Assembly: GCA_963513935.1 (NCBI GenBank)
Contig: OY740771.1
Location: forward strand, 16,324,954 to 16,388,953
From: Aphrophora alni
Lineage: Eukaryota; Arthropoda; Insecta; Hemiptera; Aphrophoridae
Reading direction: 5' to 3'
DNA: 64,000 bases
In this document: piece after piece, positions 49,918-61,344 of the stretch
Layout of the letters: every line of letters starts with the position of its first letter
Numbering within the stretch: position 1 is the first letter of the stretch
Notes under the pieces: generated by a model
What the model was told of the DNA's origin: nothing
What the model saw: only the letters and a program-made list of their open reading frames with translations
Database searches by the model: none
Translations under genes and position numbers: made by a program

Positions 49918-49990
49918 ATTAAGGTGTTGAGTTTTGCACCTGATGAAGCCGACCGAGATCGGCGAAACAGCGCTGTAGTGTTTCACATGA
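49918..49990 (+). ncRNA. Candidate hammerhead ribozyme motif (Penelope type)
   Basis: The conserved core CTGATGA lies at 49940-49946. Stem II is perfect: GCCGA (49948-49952), loop CCGAGA, TCGGC (49959-49963), directly followed by GAAA (49964-49967). A short stem III is available (ACA/TGT around GCGC), placing a GTA cleavage triplet at about 49975-49977. Stem I can form from CAC just before the core with GTG just after the triplet, plus an outer GTG/CAC pair separated by internal loops, as in natural type I hammerheads. One extra A (49947) sits between the core and stem II, which may reduce activity. Hammerheads with very short stem III are known from Penelope-like retroelements; no Penelope reverse transcriptase or GIY-YIG sequence is recognisable nearby. 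Confidence 0.55.
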
Positions 49991-50039
49991 ATGACGAATT
50001 GCTTTTACTACAAAAAGGTACAAAATTTATTTATTTAAT

Positions 50040-50915
50040 TATCATAAAAATAAAATAAATAATTAAGATTTTGATCAATTCGTTTTTAAGGACCCAAAAA
50101 AACTTAACAATTTACCAATTTTTATAATAGTCTATTTGTTTGGATGGTTTAAAAAAATTTTCAAAATCAAAATTCTTAGAAGATTAGTAGTAAAAAAATT
50201 TTTAAAATCATTTTGCCCGTTTGGTATGTACCGGTACATCGGTCGTCATGTATTTGTTTTCATAATGGTTTAAAATTTCGCTCCGAAATTTTAGTTCTAT
50301 AAATCTCCTTCTATTTCTGTATTTTCTATCTCTCACCATTTCCAAGTGGACAGCAGTAACACATACCCTTTTCAATAACTATAAATAACAAAAATAGTTT
50401 CGAGTTGATGACATCGTGGGGAGGTACAATAACCGAAGTTTGAAGTTGTTTGTGTTATTTATTATGGATACAACAGTAAGACATGGTTGTGCCCGTGTTC
50501 ACGAGAGTACATTATCGGAAGATAGACACATCTCTTTATGTAATGAATTCTTTTTATTAAAAGAAAATGTTGGCTCCTTTCCAAACCCAGCCTATTGGTC
50601 GGCGTATAATTCACCAATTTGTAAGAAACCAGAGGTTTTTTTTTTACTTTAATAAAAACGCAGATTTAGAACATTCGTAATGTATTTCGATCGTATCTCA
50701 AAGTGTGGACTAAATCAATAATATAATGATGACATTTTATAAAGGAATTAAGTTTATTGAGTGTAAGAGATAAAACCGCATTTTTAAATAACGCACACCA
50801 TATTAAAATGACGCCGTGTTACGTTCCTGTATTTCAAGTCAAAAGAGGATGTTCAAAATATCTCCAAAAAAAAAAATTGTTTCGTTTTAAAACAAATCCT
50901 TTAATCGATCTATAA
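50040..50915. other. No supported feature
   Basis: AT-rich; a 78-codon plus frame at 50416-50652 (MGRYNNRSLKLFVLFIMD...) is not recognisable and has no supporting signal. Confidence 0.4.
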
Positions 50916-50919
50916 ACGA

Positions 50920-51409
50920 ACAGGGGTTTTTTTGTAATGCGTGGAGATAATTCATAGAATGAGTCAAAATAAAGGAAAAAGTTCCTATAAACATAAGTCC
51001 GGAATTCTTCATTACCAGCTATCCGCCATTTTGTTTTTACTAAATATTTTATATCTCTAGAACAGCTTAACCGATTGAGTTGAAATTTTCCACGATAGTC
51101 ATCAATGTAAAAAATGTATCTATTTACAAAGATATATTTCTAAATTAATTTCAAGATATTTTCATTTAATTAGTTTATTGGAACAAGTTGAATATTTTTC
51201 TCAAACTAGCTTTTTACATTGATGACCACCTTGCAAAATTTCCATTCAATCGGTTAAGCCGTTCTAGAGATATTAAATTATGCGAAAAAAATGGCGGATA
51301 GCTGGTAAAAGCAGCGTTTCCGGACACATGTTTATGGGAACTTTATTCTTTATTTTAACCAATTTAACCACGTCTTGAATTATCTTCGGGCATTACATAA
51401 ACACCCTGT
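50920..51409. mobile_element. Foldback MITE F1, complete copy (490 bp)
   Basis: The ends are ACAGGGGTTTTTTTGTAATG and, as reverse complement, ACAGGGTGTTTATGTAATGC. The arms continue symmetrically (GAGATAATTCA, AAAGTTCC, ATCCGCCATTTTG, CTCTAGAAC, CTTAACCGATTGAGTTGAAA, TCATCAATGTAAAAA) to a centre near 51160. About 230 bp per arm, almost no spacer, no protein. This copy defines the true termini of the family, eroded in the 14978 and 42410 copies. Confidence 0.85.
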
Positions 51410-51950
51410 ATAGGACGAACGGCAATATTTCTTAACTGATTCTAGAGGTTAAAAAAAATAAAAACCTTCAAATGAACACAAATAAAATATTTGGTAAAAT
51501 TCTACATTTTATTGAAACTTACCGACAATGGTTTTTACGACTACAGCAATTACGAGACAGTTTAACACTCACTTAAGAAAAATATTATATCGCAAACAAT
51601 TCATACACATTTAGGAATAGACAAAAAACGAGTAATCTAAAAAAAGTAACTTAGCTCAGGAATAATAATAATTAAGACTAAATTTAATACAGACGTAATC
51701 CGAAATACCACAATTCACATAACTACACAAAAATAAACTGGTCAATATAGGTTATGTGCCAACGGAGTGTTAACCTAACTGTTTATCGGATTTACAACCT
51801 TTTCAAATGTTATATAAAGAGATCGGACAATCTTAAAAACCAAACCAATTTTGTAGAAACGCTATTATTACTTACGTTAGTAAAAACTTTTTATAGATTT
51901 TTAATTATTTGATTTTTCCGCTTATACGTTTTTACTAGCAAATATTGAAT

Positions 51951-52180
51951 TTACAATAATATTTCAAGTGAAAAATATACGACCTAGACTGGGAATCGAA
52001 CCCAGGACCCAATTTTGGAAACTCAAAATTGCAGCAACTAAAGTCAAGTGAGAGGTCTACGCCCTGTACTGGGAAGCGACTAGGATAGCTCAGTGGTAGA
52101 GCATTGGCGCGTAAAGCCAAAGGTCCTGGGTTCGATTCCCAGTCTAGGTCGTATATTTTTCACTTGAAATATTATTGTAA
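51951..52180. repeat. Perfect 59-bp inverted repeat enclosing a tRNA-like sequence
   Basis: 51951-52009 is the exact reverse complement of 52122-52180, without a mismatch over 59 bases. The arm includes the 3' half of a tRNA-like unit (GGTCCTGGGTTCGATTCCCA) and 30 bases beyond it (GTATATTTTTCACTTGAAAT...). The 112-base centre holds the 5' half of the tRNA-like unit on the right and unrelated sequence on the left. GTAAAAACTTTTTAT occurs both at about 51880 and at 52177. Confidence 0.97.
52078..52150 (+). tRNA. tRNA-like sequence or tRNA pseudogene (possible SINE head)
   Basis: It has an A box (TAGCTCAGTGG) and a B box (GGTTCGATTCC) at tRNA spacing, a D arm (GCTC...GAGC), an anticodon arm with a perfect 5-bp stem TTGGC/GCCAA around the loop GCGTAAA, and a T arm (CTGGG TTCGATT CCCAG). 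The loop would present GTA (Tyr) but lacks the universal U33, and the acceptor stem has one A-A mismatch and two G-T pairs. There is no T run directly at the 3' end. I therefore favour a tRNA-derived pseudogene or SINE promoter over an active gene; RNA polymerase III could still use the boxes. Confidence 0.6.
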
Positions 52181-52199
52181 AAACTTTTTATTTAATTCC

Positions 52200-53600
52200 C
52201 CTACTTAATAAAATAAAACGGAATTTACATCACTTTAAATGCCCATTAGGAGTGACGACTAAGTCACGTGCTAAACTTTTGAAAGTGGGAAGAAAAGTTT
52301 GTATTAATCGGAGCTTCGTTGACAAAATGAGGTTGAAATAAAAACACTCATGACACATAAAAACACACATTTGACATAACATGACGATTTCTTCAGTTAC
52401 AACTTGAAAACATGCCGATTGTGGCGAATTCCAATCTTGAGGCGAGTCGAAAGTTCTGATTGACCAAAAATTTCAAATAAACTTAGCTTTGTGAAACTTT
52501 ACAAGTTAAACTTTTCCAATATACATGACCGTAGCAATGAATTTTACAAATTTAATTCCTTACAATTTCATGAAATAAATTTAATATCATGTTAAATAAC
52601 TATAGAAACAAGAAAAAGATAAATAATATAGATTTACTTTCTCAGATATATTACTAAAAACTGTATGTGAATGTGACGCAAAGACCTCTAAATATAAGAA
52701 TTAGAGAACATAAAAGGAACACGCGAACATCGAAAATAGCCGCCATATTTGGTCCAAAAATCACAAATTTAATTGAGAAAATGACAAATACACCGAGAAA
52801 TAAACTTACATAAACGAAAACTAATTGAAGCCTCGTATTTAAGCAATCTGGCAATCCTAACCTAACCTAACCAGTTTATAAATAAGGCCATTATTGCTTC
52901 CGTTAATAAAAACTGAATTAAAAGACTGAGATAAAAATTCTTCTATTTTAAATAAGGTCGAAATTCTGCCGTTTATTCCACAAATGGGAACCATGGCGCG
53001 ATCGAAAACACACTTTTGAAGAGAGGGGAAAACGTTGTTAACCCGGATACACAATTAGGACAACATTCACTTGATTCCACCCCTTTAATAATCAGTTGCT
53101 TGCAGTTCTTTGTGTAGTGTAAGCGTGTGTGGTGGTTTTATCCGATCACGTTTGTATTTAGTCTTAGCTTTGACTGCTCAGGTCTAGTTTTTAGATTTTA
53201 GTTCTTTTCTTAAATTCCAGATTTAATTTTAGTTTGCAACATGGCCTTTGGTATTTTTCAGTTTAAGTTTAGTTTTACACTTGATTTATACTCTCAAAAC
53301 GTCGTTTCTTAATTTATTTATTCTGATTCACCTGCATTTCTATACGTAAACTAGAATATTATTCACAGACCGGAAATGAAGATAACCAACACCGGTAGTG
53401 TTAAGATAAAGTTATCCGAACTTCCGGGAAAGGGGTGAAGAGATTTATTAGGTGAGGAGATCGTGCTATATTTGCAAATTTCTAACGTAGAAGGTCTAGA
53501 GATTGCAATCTCCCGTATGGAAACGTCCAAAACTGAGACAAAATGTGCATCGATCACCTAGGTGTAATTTGGCACCATTTTTCCTTCCTCAGATAAACGT
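52200..53600. other. No supported feature apart from a short TTAGG-like run
   Basis: CCTAACCTAACCTAACC occurs at 52856-52873. No coding or RNA signal otherwise. Confidence 0.45.
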
Positions 53601-53797
53601 ATTTTAGAAAAGTCATGAGCTGCGTTAAAAAATATAATAACGCGTTTTTTGCTGATATATTCGTTTTGAAGCTCCTCCCCCCTCAAAGTCGATAAAAGTG
53701 TTTTTTAAATTTTTATTTTTTTTATTACAGCCTGTCTGTCTGTCGTCTGACATCAATAACTGAATTTCTGAAAGAAAGCTCAGGCTTGGGAAAAGTG

Positions 53798-53798
<1 letters not shown>

Positions 53799-53839
<41 letters not shown>
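53799..53839. repeat. (CA)n microsatellite
   Basis: About 20 CA units, close to a GTCTGTCTGTCGTCTGAC phrase of the D family. Confidence 0.98.
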
Positions 53840-53911
53840 CTTCTTCAAATTTGAAGCCCCTAAATGTTATCCATAGACATTTTCCAGCGAATGTATATAA
53901 GTATTACCTCT

Positions 53912-54171
<260 letters not shown>

Positions 54172-54299
54172 TCTATTAAAAATGTATTACTGTACCTCTA
54201 TTTCATTTAGACATTTAATTTTTTTCTAAACTTTTATCAATTGAAAAAATGATTTTTCTCCAATTTACATCTTGATTATGCTTTTATACACACGCATTG

Positions 54300-54740
54300 A
54301 TTGGCGCCATCATGATACTTACCCAACTCCAACCATTCAATTTCATACAAGTACACCGTTTATATAATGCCCAAAAGTTGGTCTCTTAGGCTTGTATTGG
54401 TAGATCAAGGAATCTTATCCAGTAGGGTAAGTTGTAACACTTTTCATTACTTTCTTGCCTTCTGCGAGGACATAATGGGCTTCGTAGATGTGTATGATTT
54501 TGAAGGTCTCCATTCGCTTTGCTTGTGTCAGTGGTTTGGGCCTATAGGCCTCAAAGCTGAATGTGAAGGGGCATCCACTTGCTACGCTCATGTAACTATA
54601 CAATAAAATGTGATATTCGTATACAAGATCCATAAGGCCGAGTCACCGATACGAAGCTCGTGTCAGTGTCTCGGTCCTAATGGGTCTCGAACTTGTACAT
54701 ACGTGGAGGAGCCTCCAGTCACTACACTCGTCTCTGCCGT
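54300..54740 (+). repeat. Interspersed repeat C, plus-strand copy
   Basis: ATGATACTTACCCAACTCCA, GTATTGGTAGATCAAGGAAT and CTTATCCAGTAGGGT match the 62230 copy (GTATTGGTAGATCAAGGACT, CTTATCCAGAAGGGT). G+C is higher than in the flanks and a 79-codon frame is open, but no protein is recognised. Two diverged GTCAGTG blocks suggest internal duplication. Confidence 0.6.
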
Positions 54741-54769
54741 ATTTAAAAATTAATTCCGCCATTTTTCCA

Positions 54770-55212
54770 TTTTTAATATTCAATTTTTTTGAATTTCAAA
54801 ATGTTCTATGTGAGCATACTATAAGCTAGTCCATTATACTATATTTTATATTTGTATGTAATTTTTGTAACCGCTATTGTGTTAACTACAGACGCCTGTG
54901 AAATTTGGTTTATAGAGGAAGAAAGTGTGCTTGTATAGAACTTTATTAAAAATTCAGAAAATTGAAATAAAAATGTCAAAATGGCGGCCATTTTATCAAG
55001 ATGTAAATTGCCAATTTCAGTTCCGCATGTAATGATACCAACCTCACATCTCTATGAACACAAATAACGAAGTTATTGACAAAAATGTAATTTCGAACCC
55101 TGTAATATCTGGAAAACTAAACGTTTTCGGGGAAATGTTTACTCTTAATTATTTCTTTACCCTGGCCCGTAAAATCATTTACTAAAGTGTGCAGCTTAAT
55201 TACGGGACACCC
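54770..55212 (+). repeat. Interspersed repeat B, plus-strand copy
   Basis: AAAATGGCGGCCATTTTATC, ATGATACCAACCTCACATCT and AACGAAGTTATTGACAAAAA, then CTGGAAAACTAAACGTTTTC and the terminus GGGACACCCTGTATAAC. Confidence 0.65.
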
Positions 55213-55869
55213 TGTATAACGGATCATTTCCCCACGCAAATTCCTCCGTCTAGTAAATGCAAGATATTCTACAAAGAAGACTTACTGTGCCCGCAGGTAC
55301 ACTTTATTTTAATATATATGCAATAAAGTGTAATATTATTAATATATTAATATAATTTATCACTTATATTATAATCTTACCAGTTAAGTGCTAAAATAAT
55401 TAACGGTAATTCAACTATGTCGCAGTGCACCTGGCGAATTAATTACAATTTCAAGGGACGTCCTCCTATTGGCCGAATCATATTTCCTTTGTTATCAAAT
55501 CTCCTGCTTGTCCCAAATACACAGAACTGGACTTGAGCCAAATTTTCCGTCTTGAATATTACAAAGGAATTGTTGAAATATTCTTATTACTCTTCCACCC
55601 AGACCTAGGCCACTTCTGAAAGTTATTAAATGTTGCTAAACTAAAGAAAATAGATGCTTGGGAAACTTTTTTATATTAAAAAATTGTGTTGTTATTGTAA
55701 ATAATGAATTAGGATCTATAGGGAACAATGTAAAATACAAACTGTAATATTAGATATAAGATTAGTTCAGCAATATGTATTAGTTACATTATATAGCCTA
55801 ATTAGAATGACGTAAAACACTTGATGTGAAGTACACGTCCCTATAGTTTTGTATAAATACGGGGCGTAT

Positions 55870-56155
55870 TGGTAAAATATTAATGTCCAATATATCAAAA
55901 ATCATTAACTTTAGAAAACATTTTTAACGGCCGCCATTTTGAAAACGTCTTTGTTTTTGGTACATTGATAAAAATGCACTTAAAACATATGTAGCCTATT
56001 CCAAATTTGGACTCATCTAATTTATTTGAATTTCTTTTTTCTTTTCTTTTTTTTTTACGCACAAATTGACGGACAGACGGAAAACTAAGCATTTTATCAG
56101 AACATAATATTCATACTAACTGAACCATAACCTAAAGTTTTGGAAACATCCTGTA
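55870..56155. repeat. Single arm of foldback family F3
   Basis: GGCCGCCATTTTGAAAAC, TTTGTTTTTGGTACATTGAT, ACGGAAAACTAAGCATTTT and the end AAACATCCTGTATGTAA match the right arm of the 35597-36725 element. Confidence 0.65.
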
Positions 56156-56419
56156 TGTAAACACCTAGTAAAAAATCTATTTATTATGATTTTTGCTAAA
56201 CCTAATATTCAGAACATAATTTTTATAACATATGAAAGTGACTCGATTAAAAGAGAAGAAAAATCGTTGAGCTTAAATTCCGAAAAAGGTCGTTTGTTTA
56301 TTACCGAATTTTCGAGAACTGTCATTTTTAAAGATTTGGCTGTCAGTAAGCTTTGTTTAGGTTCTTAGAGACTACAATTCAGAAAAAATTCATCTAATTT
56401 AGAGATTTAGGGAAAATAG

Positions 56420-56420
56420 T

Positions 56421-56488
<68 letters not shown>

Positions 56489-56502
56489 TATTATTATTAT
56501 TA
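56420..56502. repeat. (TTA)n microsatellite
   Basis: About 27 TTA units with one substitution, immediately 5' of the R1-type fragment. Confidence 0.98.
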
Positions 56503-56505
56503 TAT

Positions 56506-56960
56506 ACGGATAAGCCGTAGACAATGCAGAACACACATTGTTCATATGCAGCCAATGGAACCTACAAAGAGGAGTACTGAGAGAAAAGATCGGAGAATTC
56601 ACCCCCGAAAACACGGTAGAGCTTATGCTGAAGGAGGATAACTGGGACGCCGTAGCTAAGTACTTGGAAACGATTTTACGGACGAAAAAACAGAACTGTC
56701 TGGTCGACGACCAAACCACGTGAAGCAACAGCAGCATTACCAGAACAGAGCAAACGCCAATCTGGCGAAGAACAGCCATCTTGAGTAATGCTAACGCGAG
56801 TCCAGGATGGAAATCTCAATGAGGTTTAGATAAAAGAGGAAGGGTTTTAGTGGGTCGTACAGGTGGTACAGCCCCACACACCGGTCGGTCTCGCTGGGCC
56901 ACTGATGGTGCGGATGCGCATTTCCCCCCTCTTCGGAAAAAAAAAGAAGAAAAAATTTAT
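56506..56960 (+). mobile_element. R1-clade non-LTR retrotransposon, 5'-truncated 3' end
   Basis: From 56514 the plus strand reads DNAEHTLFICSQWNLQRG and on through FTPENTVELMLKEDNWDAVA to an in-frame stop at 56723. This is the conserved C-terminus of R1-clade ORF2: the second half of the zinc knuckle (H....C..W), then a ...PEN.V..ML..E..W..V..Y.E.IL..K helix. The frame is intact over 70 codons, so the copy is fairly young. The following about 215 bases (GC-rich, CGGTCGGTCTCGCTGGGCCA) would be the 3' untranslated region, ending in an A-rich tail at 56938-56959. TTA/ATA-type repeats lie on both sides (56420-56502 and about 56960-56981). Confidence 0.8.
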
Positions 56961-57515
56961 AATAATAATTATTATTATAGGTCAGCTACTACCAAATTTT
57001 GAGGTTTCGTTAAAATTTTTAAAAAGCCCTAATTTTCTTTAAAAAAACATTTAATCTTTAAATCATAAGAAACTAAAAACTTCAAAATAAACAACCCTGT
57101 GACATTTAAATACAGTGAGTGTAAAATTGTGCAAAAATAAGTTTGTGTGTAGGAATGATGGTAGTTCCATAAAGGAGTTAGTAACAGCTGGAATTCTTTA
57201 AATACTATTCTCGGTTTCACATTCATCTTTCGTGTTTACTAAGTGTTTACGTGATTTAGCCGAACCACTACTCAACCTGTATAGCGGGTGTAGCAGGGAT
57301 ACATTGAAGGCGCCAGTCCAACCAACAGCGTAGCCAAGGCAATACGGACAAGAGAAGAGTAAGCAAATATTAGTTTTCCCATTATAATTATTAAAAAGTA
57401 TATAATTTGTGTAAAACATAAATAACTATTTTTTAAAAACTTTTCTAAAAAACTAAATAATTACTAGAAATTATAAAGTACTCGGGAATCTAAAAAATCT
57501 AACAATACAAATTGT

Positions 57516-57549
57516 AAACGCGTTTCATTGAAAATGTCATCATCCTCAG
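57516..57549 (-). other. Penelope/hammerhead-like motif
   Basis: On the minus strand CTGAGGATGATGACATTTTC is followed by AATGAAACGCGTTT. It satisfies CTGA-N-GA and GAAAC but stem II is not convincing. Confidence 0.35.
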
Positions 57550-57869
57550 TAACTACTTGCTACGTTGGAGTGATTAAAATAAATAATCTTAAAAGTTACA
57601 AAAAATTATTCTCTTCAGTTATACGTTGATAATAATACATACACTTAAATGTTCTCACTTATGGTAATGTATGTACAAATTTTGCATTGTTTGTTTTACA
57701 ATTATTACAAGAAATAATTTACAATACATTTTAATTATACAATTTGAGTAAAAATAGAACAAATTTTATTTTTTATTTTTTCCAAAACATTTAAATAATT
57801 GGAAAAATGATTGTGATGTACACAATCGAACAATACAATCGTAAACTGAATTTTGAATGAACTATTTTA

Positions 57870-58805
57870 ACATTATAAATGTTTTTTTTTTTATTTTAAA
57901 GCTAAAAACCATATCCGTATTCGTGCTAAGCGTATTTACTTATCACCGTTTATTTTTTTTCGATAAAAAAGAACAATTAATTAAAAATAGTTTACAAAAT
58001 AAACATCTGATTTTTCTGTGTGATTTTTTTCGTTGGGGGCCTATTGAAGTTCTATTGGCCTCCGGCACTTCGACTATGTACTCTTTCTTTTTTACACAGA
58101 CCCCCAGTGCTTCTAACAAGCTCTAGGATCTTGTGCCGGGTGTTCTTGTCATAATTTATGTCTGATTGCGGAGGTCCAAATATTCTCCTTGTAATCAAAC
58201 AAAATGTGTACCGCGGTCTCAATTACGAGACCGCAAAGACGACAGTTAGGTGAGACTTGTAGTTGTCCCACCTTAAAGTGGCTCCAAATATGATCATATC
58301 TGGTAATAATGGCATCAATCTGTCTCGGAGACTTCCTGTCATACTGAACCAGCAGCTTTGTCAGCACAAGATTTAGTCCCGGGTGAAAACGCACACCCAA
58401 TCTCTGGCCAGGAAATTGTCTTCATCGTTCGATGTGCTCTCCCTTGGTCCATTTTCTTATCGCTCTTCTTTCCGTTCAATGACTGATCGGCAAATGGATT
58501 CTCGTAGCACAAGGCAAACAACGGCCCCTTTCTTTGCCAACAGATCCGTCCTCTCATTAACCTCGATCCCCCAATGCCCAGATACCCATCCCAGGTGTAC
58601 CAAGTTCACAATTGGATAAAACTTCTACGGAGCTGAGGACTTTATTTGCCGCTTGGCTATCTGAGAGAATTAGAATGATCTTACCTTTAAGGTCTTCTTC
58701 TACTCCTAGATGTACACATGCTGTGATTTCCAATACCAAGTTCTTCAATACCTTATTGTAGCTCCTCTTCCATTCGTCATGATTGTGTACCCTATAGGCC
58801 GTCAT
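57870..58805 (-). pseudogene. Non-LTR retrotransposon fragment with RNase H domain and zinc-knuckle tail
   Basis: The minus-strand frame from 58805 reads ...YNKVLKNLVLEITACVHL and then IILILSDSQAANKVLSSVEV, the RNase HI segment with the catalytic Asp in SDSQAA. After a frame shift near 58600 comes LGWVSGHWGIEVNERTDLLA, the C-terminal RNase H motif (GH.GI..NE..D.LAK). Further frame changes lead to NCRLCGLVIETAVHILFDY at about 58240-58190, a zinc knuckle in which the last Cys appears replaced by Tyr. The order RNase H then knuckle fits Jockey/R1/I-group ORF2 C-termini. The 12-13-base T run at about 57880 on the plus strand may be the poly(A) end of the element. Dead by frame shifts. Confidence 0.8.
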
Positions 58806-59136
58806 TCTCCCCCTCAGACATTATGAAAATATCTAGAGGCGGTTTCTGTGTGAAGTGGACGCGCTAAATTTAAAACCACGAACAATAAAAAATTATCCCT
58901 ACTAAACAGAAATGAAAAAAAAATTATAAATAAAAGCTGTATGTTTGAAACTTATAAAGTTAAATTATAAACAAGTAATCTATATTAAATAAAACTCTCT
59001 CAGTTGTAACAGTATAAGTTTGGCTTTGGATTGTGCAAAAATAAAAAATAAATAAAGAATTAATTCATATTATTAATTCATTTAAGATTTTTTTAAATAT
59101 CCGGATTATTTGAAGTAAACATAAGTAGTCCCAATA

Positions 59137-59143
<7 letters not shown>

Positions 59144-59182
<39 letters not shown>
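59144..59182. repeat. Poly(A), 39 bases
   Basis: Uninterrupted A run; could be the tail of an unrecognised plus-strand retroposed copy. Confidence 0.95.
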
Positions 59183-59186
<4 letters not shown>

Positions 59187-59793
59187 ATAGAAATACAATC
59201 TGTTAAAACTGATTCAAAACCCGATATTTTCGTAATGGTTAGTAGCTCTGAAACTCCCATTTGATTTATATTTCTTACAGACTTTCCGTACAGAAAGCTC
59301 TCGTGGAACCGATAGTAGAAACGTCCTAATAATTACATAAAATATTACATTCCCCTCACACCATGTGTTCTCGGAAATAGTGAATCTTAAATATGACAAA
59401 TGAAATCACGTTTACATTTAAAATAACTGTAAGAGACAATCATTAATAACAAGCAGGACCACCGAAGTAGTCTTGTGAAACACCTTGACTTCATTAATAT
59501 TCAAAACCATCTTACAACAGACAGGAGTTATATTTTTATACAGAAATTTCGTCTAATTTTGTTTGCAGTTTGTTTAAACTCATTAAAACAACAATTTGAC
59601 TTCAAAGTGTGACATATACATTGAAGGAACTTTCTGACACACCGATCTGCAAAACCAAATATTAACCAACAATTGTCCTCAACTTCTCAATAATAAATGG
59701 TCCAAAATAATTCGTCACCAAAAATATCAGTTCGGTAGTTGTCAATTAAAAATTGTCAAAACATACCTTGCACGCTGTTTTTGAAACAATATA

Positions 59794-61339
59794 CGAGGTT
59801 CGTGCCGAAAGTAAGTTCCGTTTGTATTTCTTGCCGCTGCAGCGCTGCGATCGCAGTTCGGCGCATGCGCGATAGTTGCTCTGAGTCAAGGAGAAGGAGA
59901 TGACGGCGATAACGCCATTTTTACATCGGTTTTTGTTGTTTACACTTTGTATTTGTAGTGCCTGTTTACAATGGCGAAGTTGATTGAAAATCGCACAATT
60001 TGTAAAATTAGATTTGTAATTTGTTTTCAGAATGCGAAGAACATTAAATCAGTCGACGTTCATCGGCAGATCTGCCAGTCTACGGATAAAATGTGATGAG
60101 TGATTCAGTGGTAAGGAGATGTGTCCAACAGTTTAATGAAGTGCACGATGACGAAGGAAGTGGGCGTCCATCTTTGGTTAGTGACCAAGTTGCTTCGTGC
60201 AGTACGAGAAAAGATAAAGAAGATAAAGGAAAACCGGAAGTTTACCATTTCTGCTATTTCTATGGAATTTCATCAAACTTTAAGATCACTTCTTCAGGAA
60301 AACAAACTGAGTTAGCCGGCCGGCGAGGTAGCGTGTAAGGTACAGTAGATAAGACAAACTCGTCCATTGATAAGATAACGCTTCACGATAAAACCTCTCA
60401 TAATTTCATACTGCCCAACTCTATAGAAAATATTTTAAACTCTATAGAAATATATTTGTTTACTTTTAGTATAATATCCCTATAGAAAATATTTTAAAAG
60501 TGGCGGGGCTCTTCTAAAAAAGACCCTTTTTCTGTAAAACTGCTTTTTTGAAAACTTTGAGCTAGTTAGTTGTCGAAATCTCTTACAGAGGATAACAAAA
60601 AAACAGAGTCAGGGTGTGCACTTGACTTTTAAACACGTTCCGACAAAGACGGTGATGACTTCCTGATCCTGATAATGACCAGGGATGAGACTTAAGTCTC
60701 TTATCAAACCGCTGAATCAAAACGACAATCGATGGACTGGAAGACAACGTCGTCACCAACGCAGACTATAGTCAAGCAAATCTTGATAGCTTGAAAAATC
60801 ATCTGTACTGTCTTTTGGAACAGATGCGGCATTCTACTGATTGAGTTTTTACCGCGATGTGGTAGAAATAATGCAAATGTTTACTGAGAGAAGCTTCGGA
60901 AAGTGTGTCCACAATACAGAATAAACGCTGAGGAATACTCACAAACGGTATTGTTTTGATTCACGACAATTGCCCGACCTCACATTTCGAAAGAGACACG
61001 ACAACTCTTTCTGGACTTTGACTGAGGCCAATTTGACCACCCTCCATACAGCCCTAACATCGCCCCTAGGGACAATCTCTTTTTGCACTTGAAATCGTTC
61101 CTTGATGGTCAACAACGATAACGAGATCAAAGAACATGTTACCACATGGTTGACGACACAGTCGGCAACGTCTTATGAAGAAGGCATACACAAACTTGTA
61201 CCACACTACAAAATGGTGGGAGCTATGTAGAAAAAATCGTTTGATGTTGTAGATATTTTCGCAAAAAAAATAGTTTTCTGTATCTGTACTAGTTTTCTTT
61301 TTTATTGCCAAACGGAATTTACTTTCTGGACGTATCTCG
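59794..61339 (+). mobile_element. Mariner transposon relic, DD34D type, TA target duplication
   Basis: The ends CGAGGTTCGTGCCGAAAGTA (59794) and, as reverse complement, CGAGATACGTCCAGAAAGTA (to 61339) form inverted repeats of about 30 bp, with TA on both sides (59792-59793, 61340-61341). The transposase begins with ATG at 59971 (MAKLIENRTICKIRFVI, then KSVDVHRQICQ); after a shift it continues from 60093 (MSDSVVRRCVQQFNE, SGRPSLVSD). Later blocks are TRDET (Asp 60684), HDN (Asp 60965) and RDN (Asp 61071); the last two are about 34 codons apart, i.e. DD34D. The end reads YEEGIHKLVPHYK across a shift. At 1546 bp it is longer than usual and broken by stops and insertions. Confidence 0.9.
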
Positions 61340-61344
61340 TATTT

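Noticed and set aside
56399..56779. 126-codon minus frame with an isoleucine run
   Set aside because: It is the antisense of the R1-type fragment and the (TTA)n tract.
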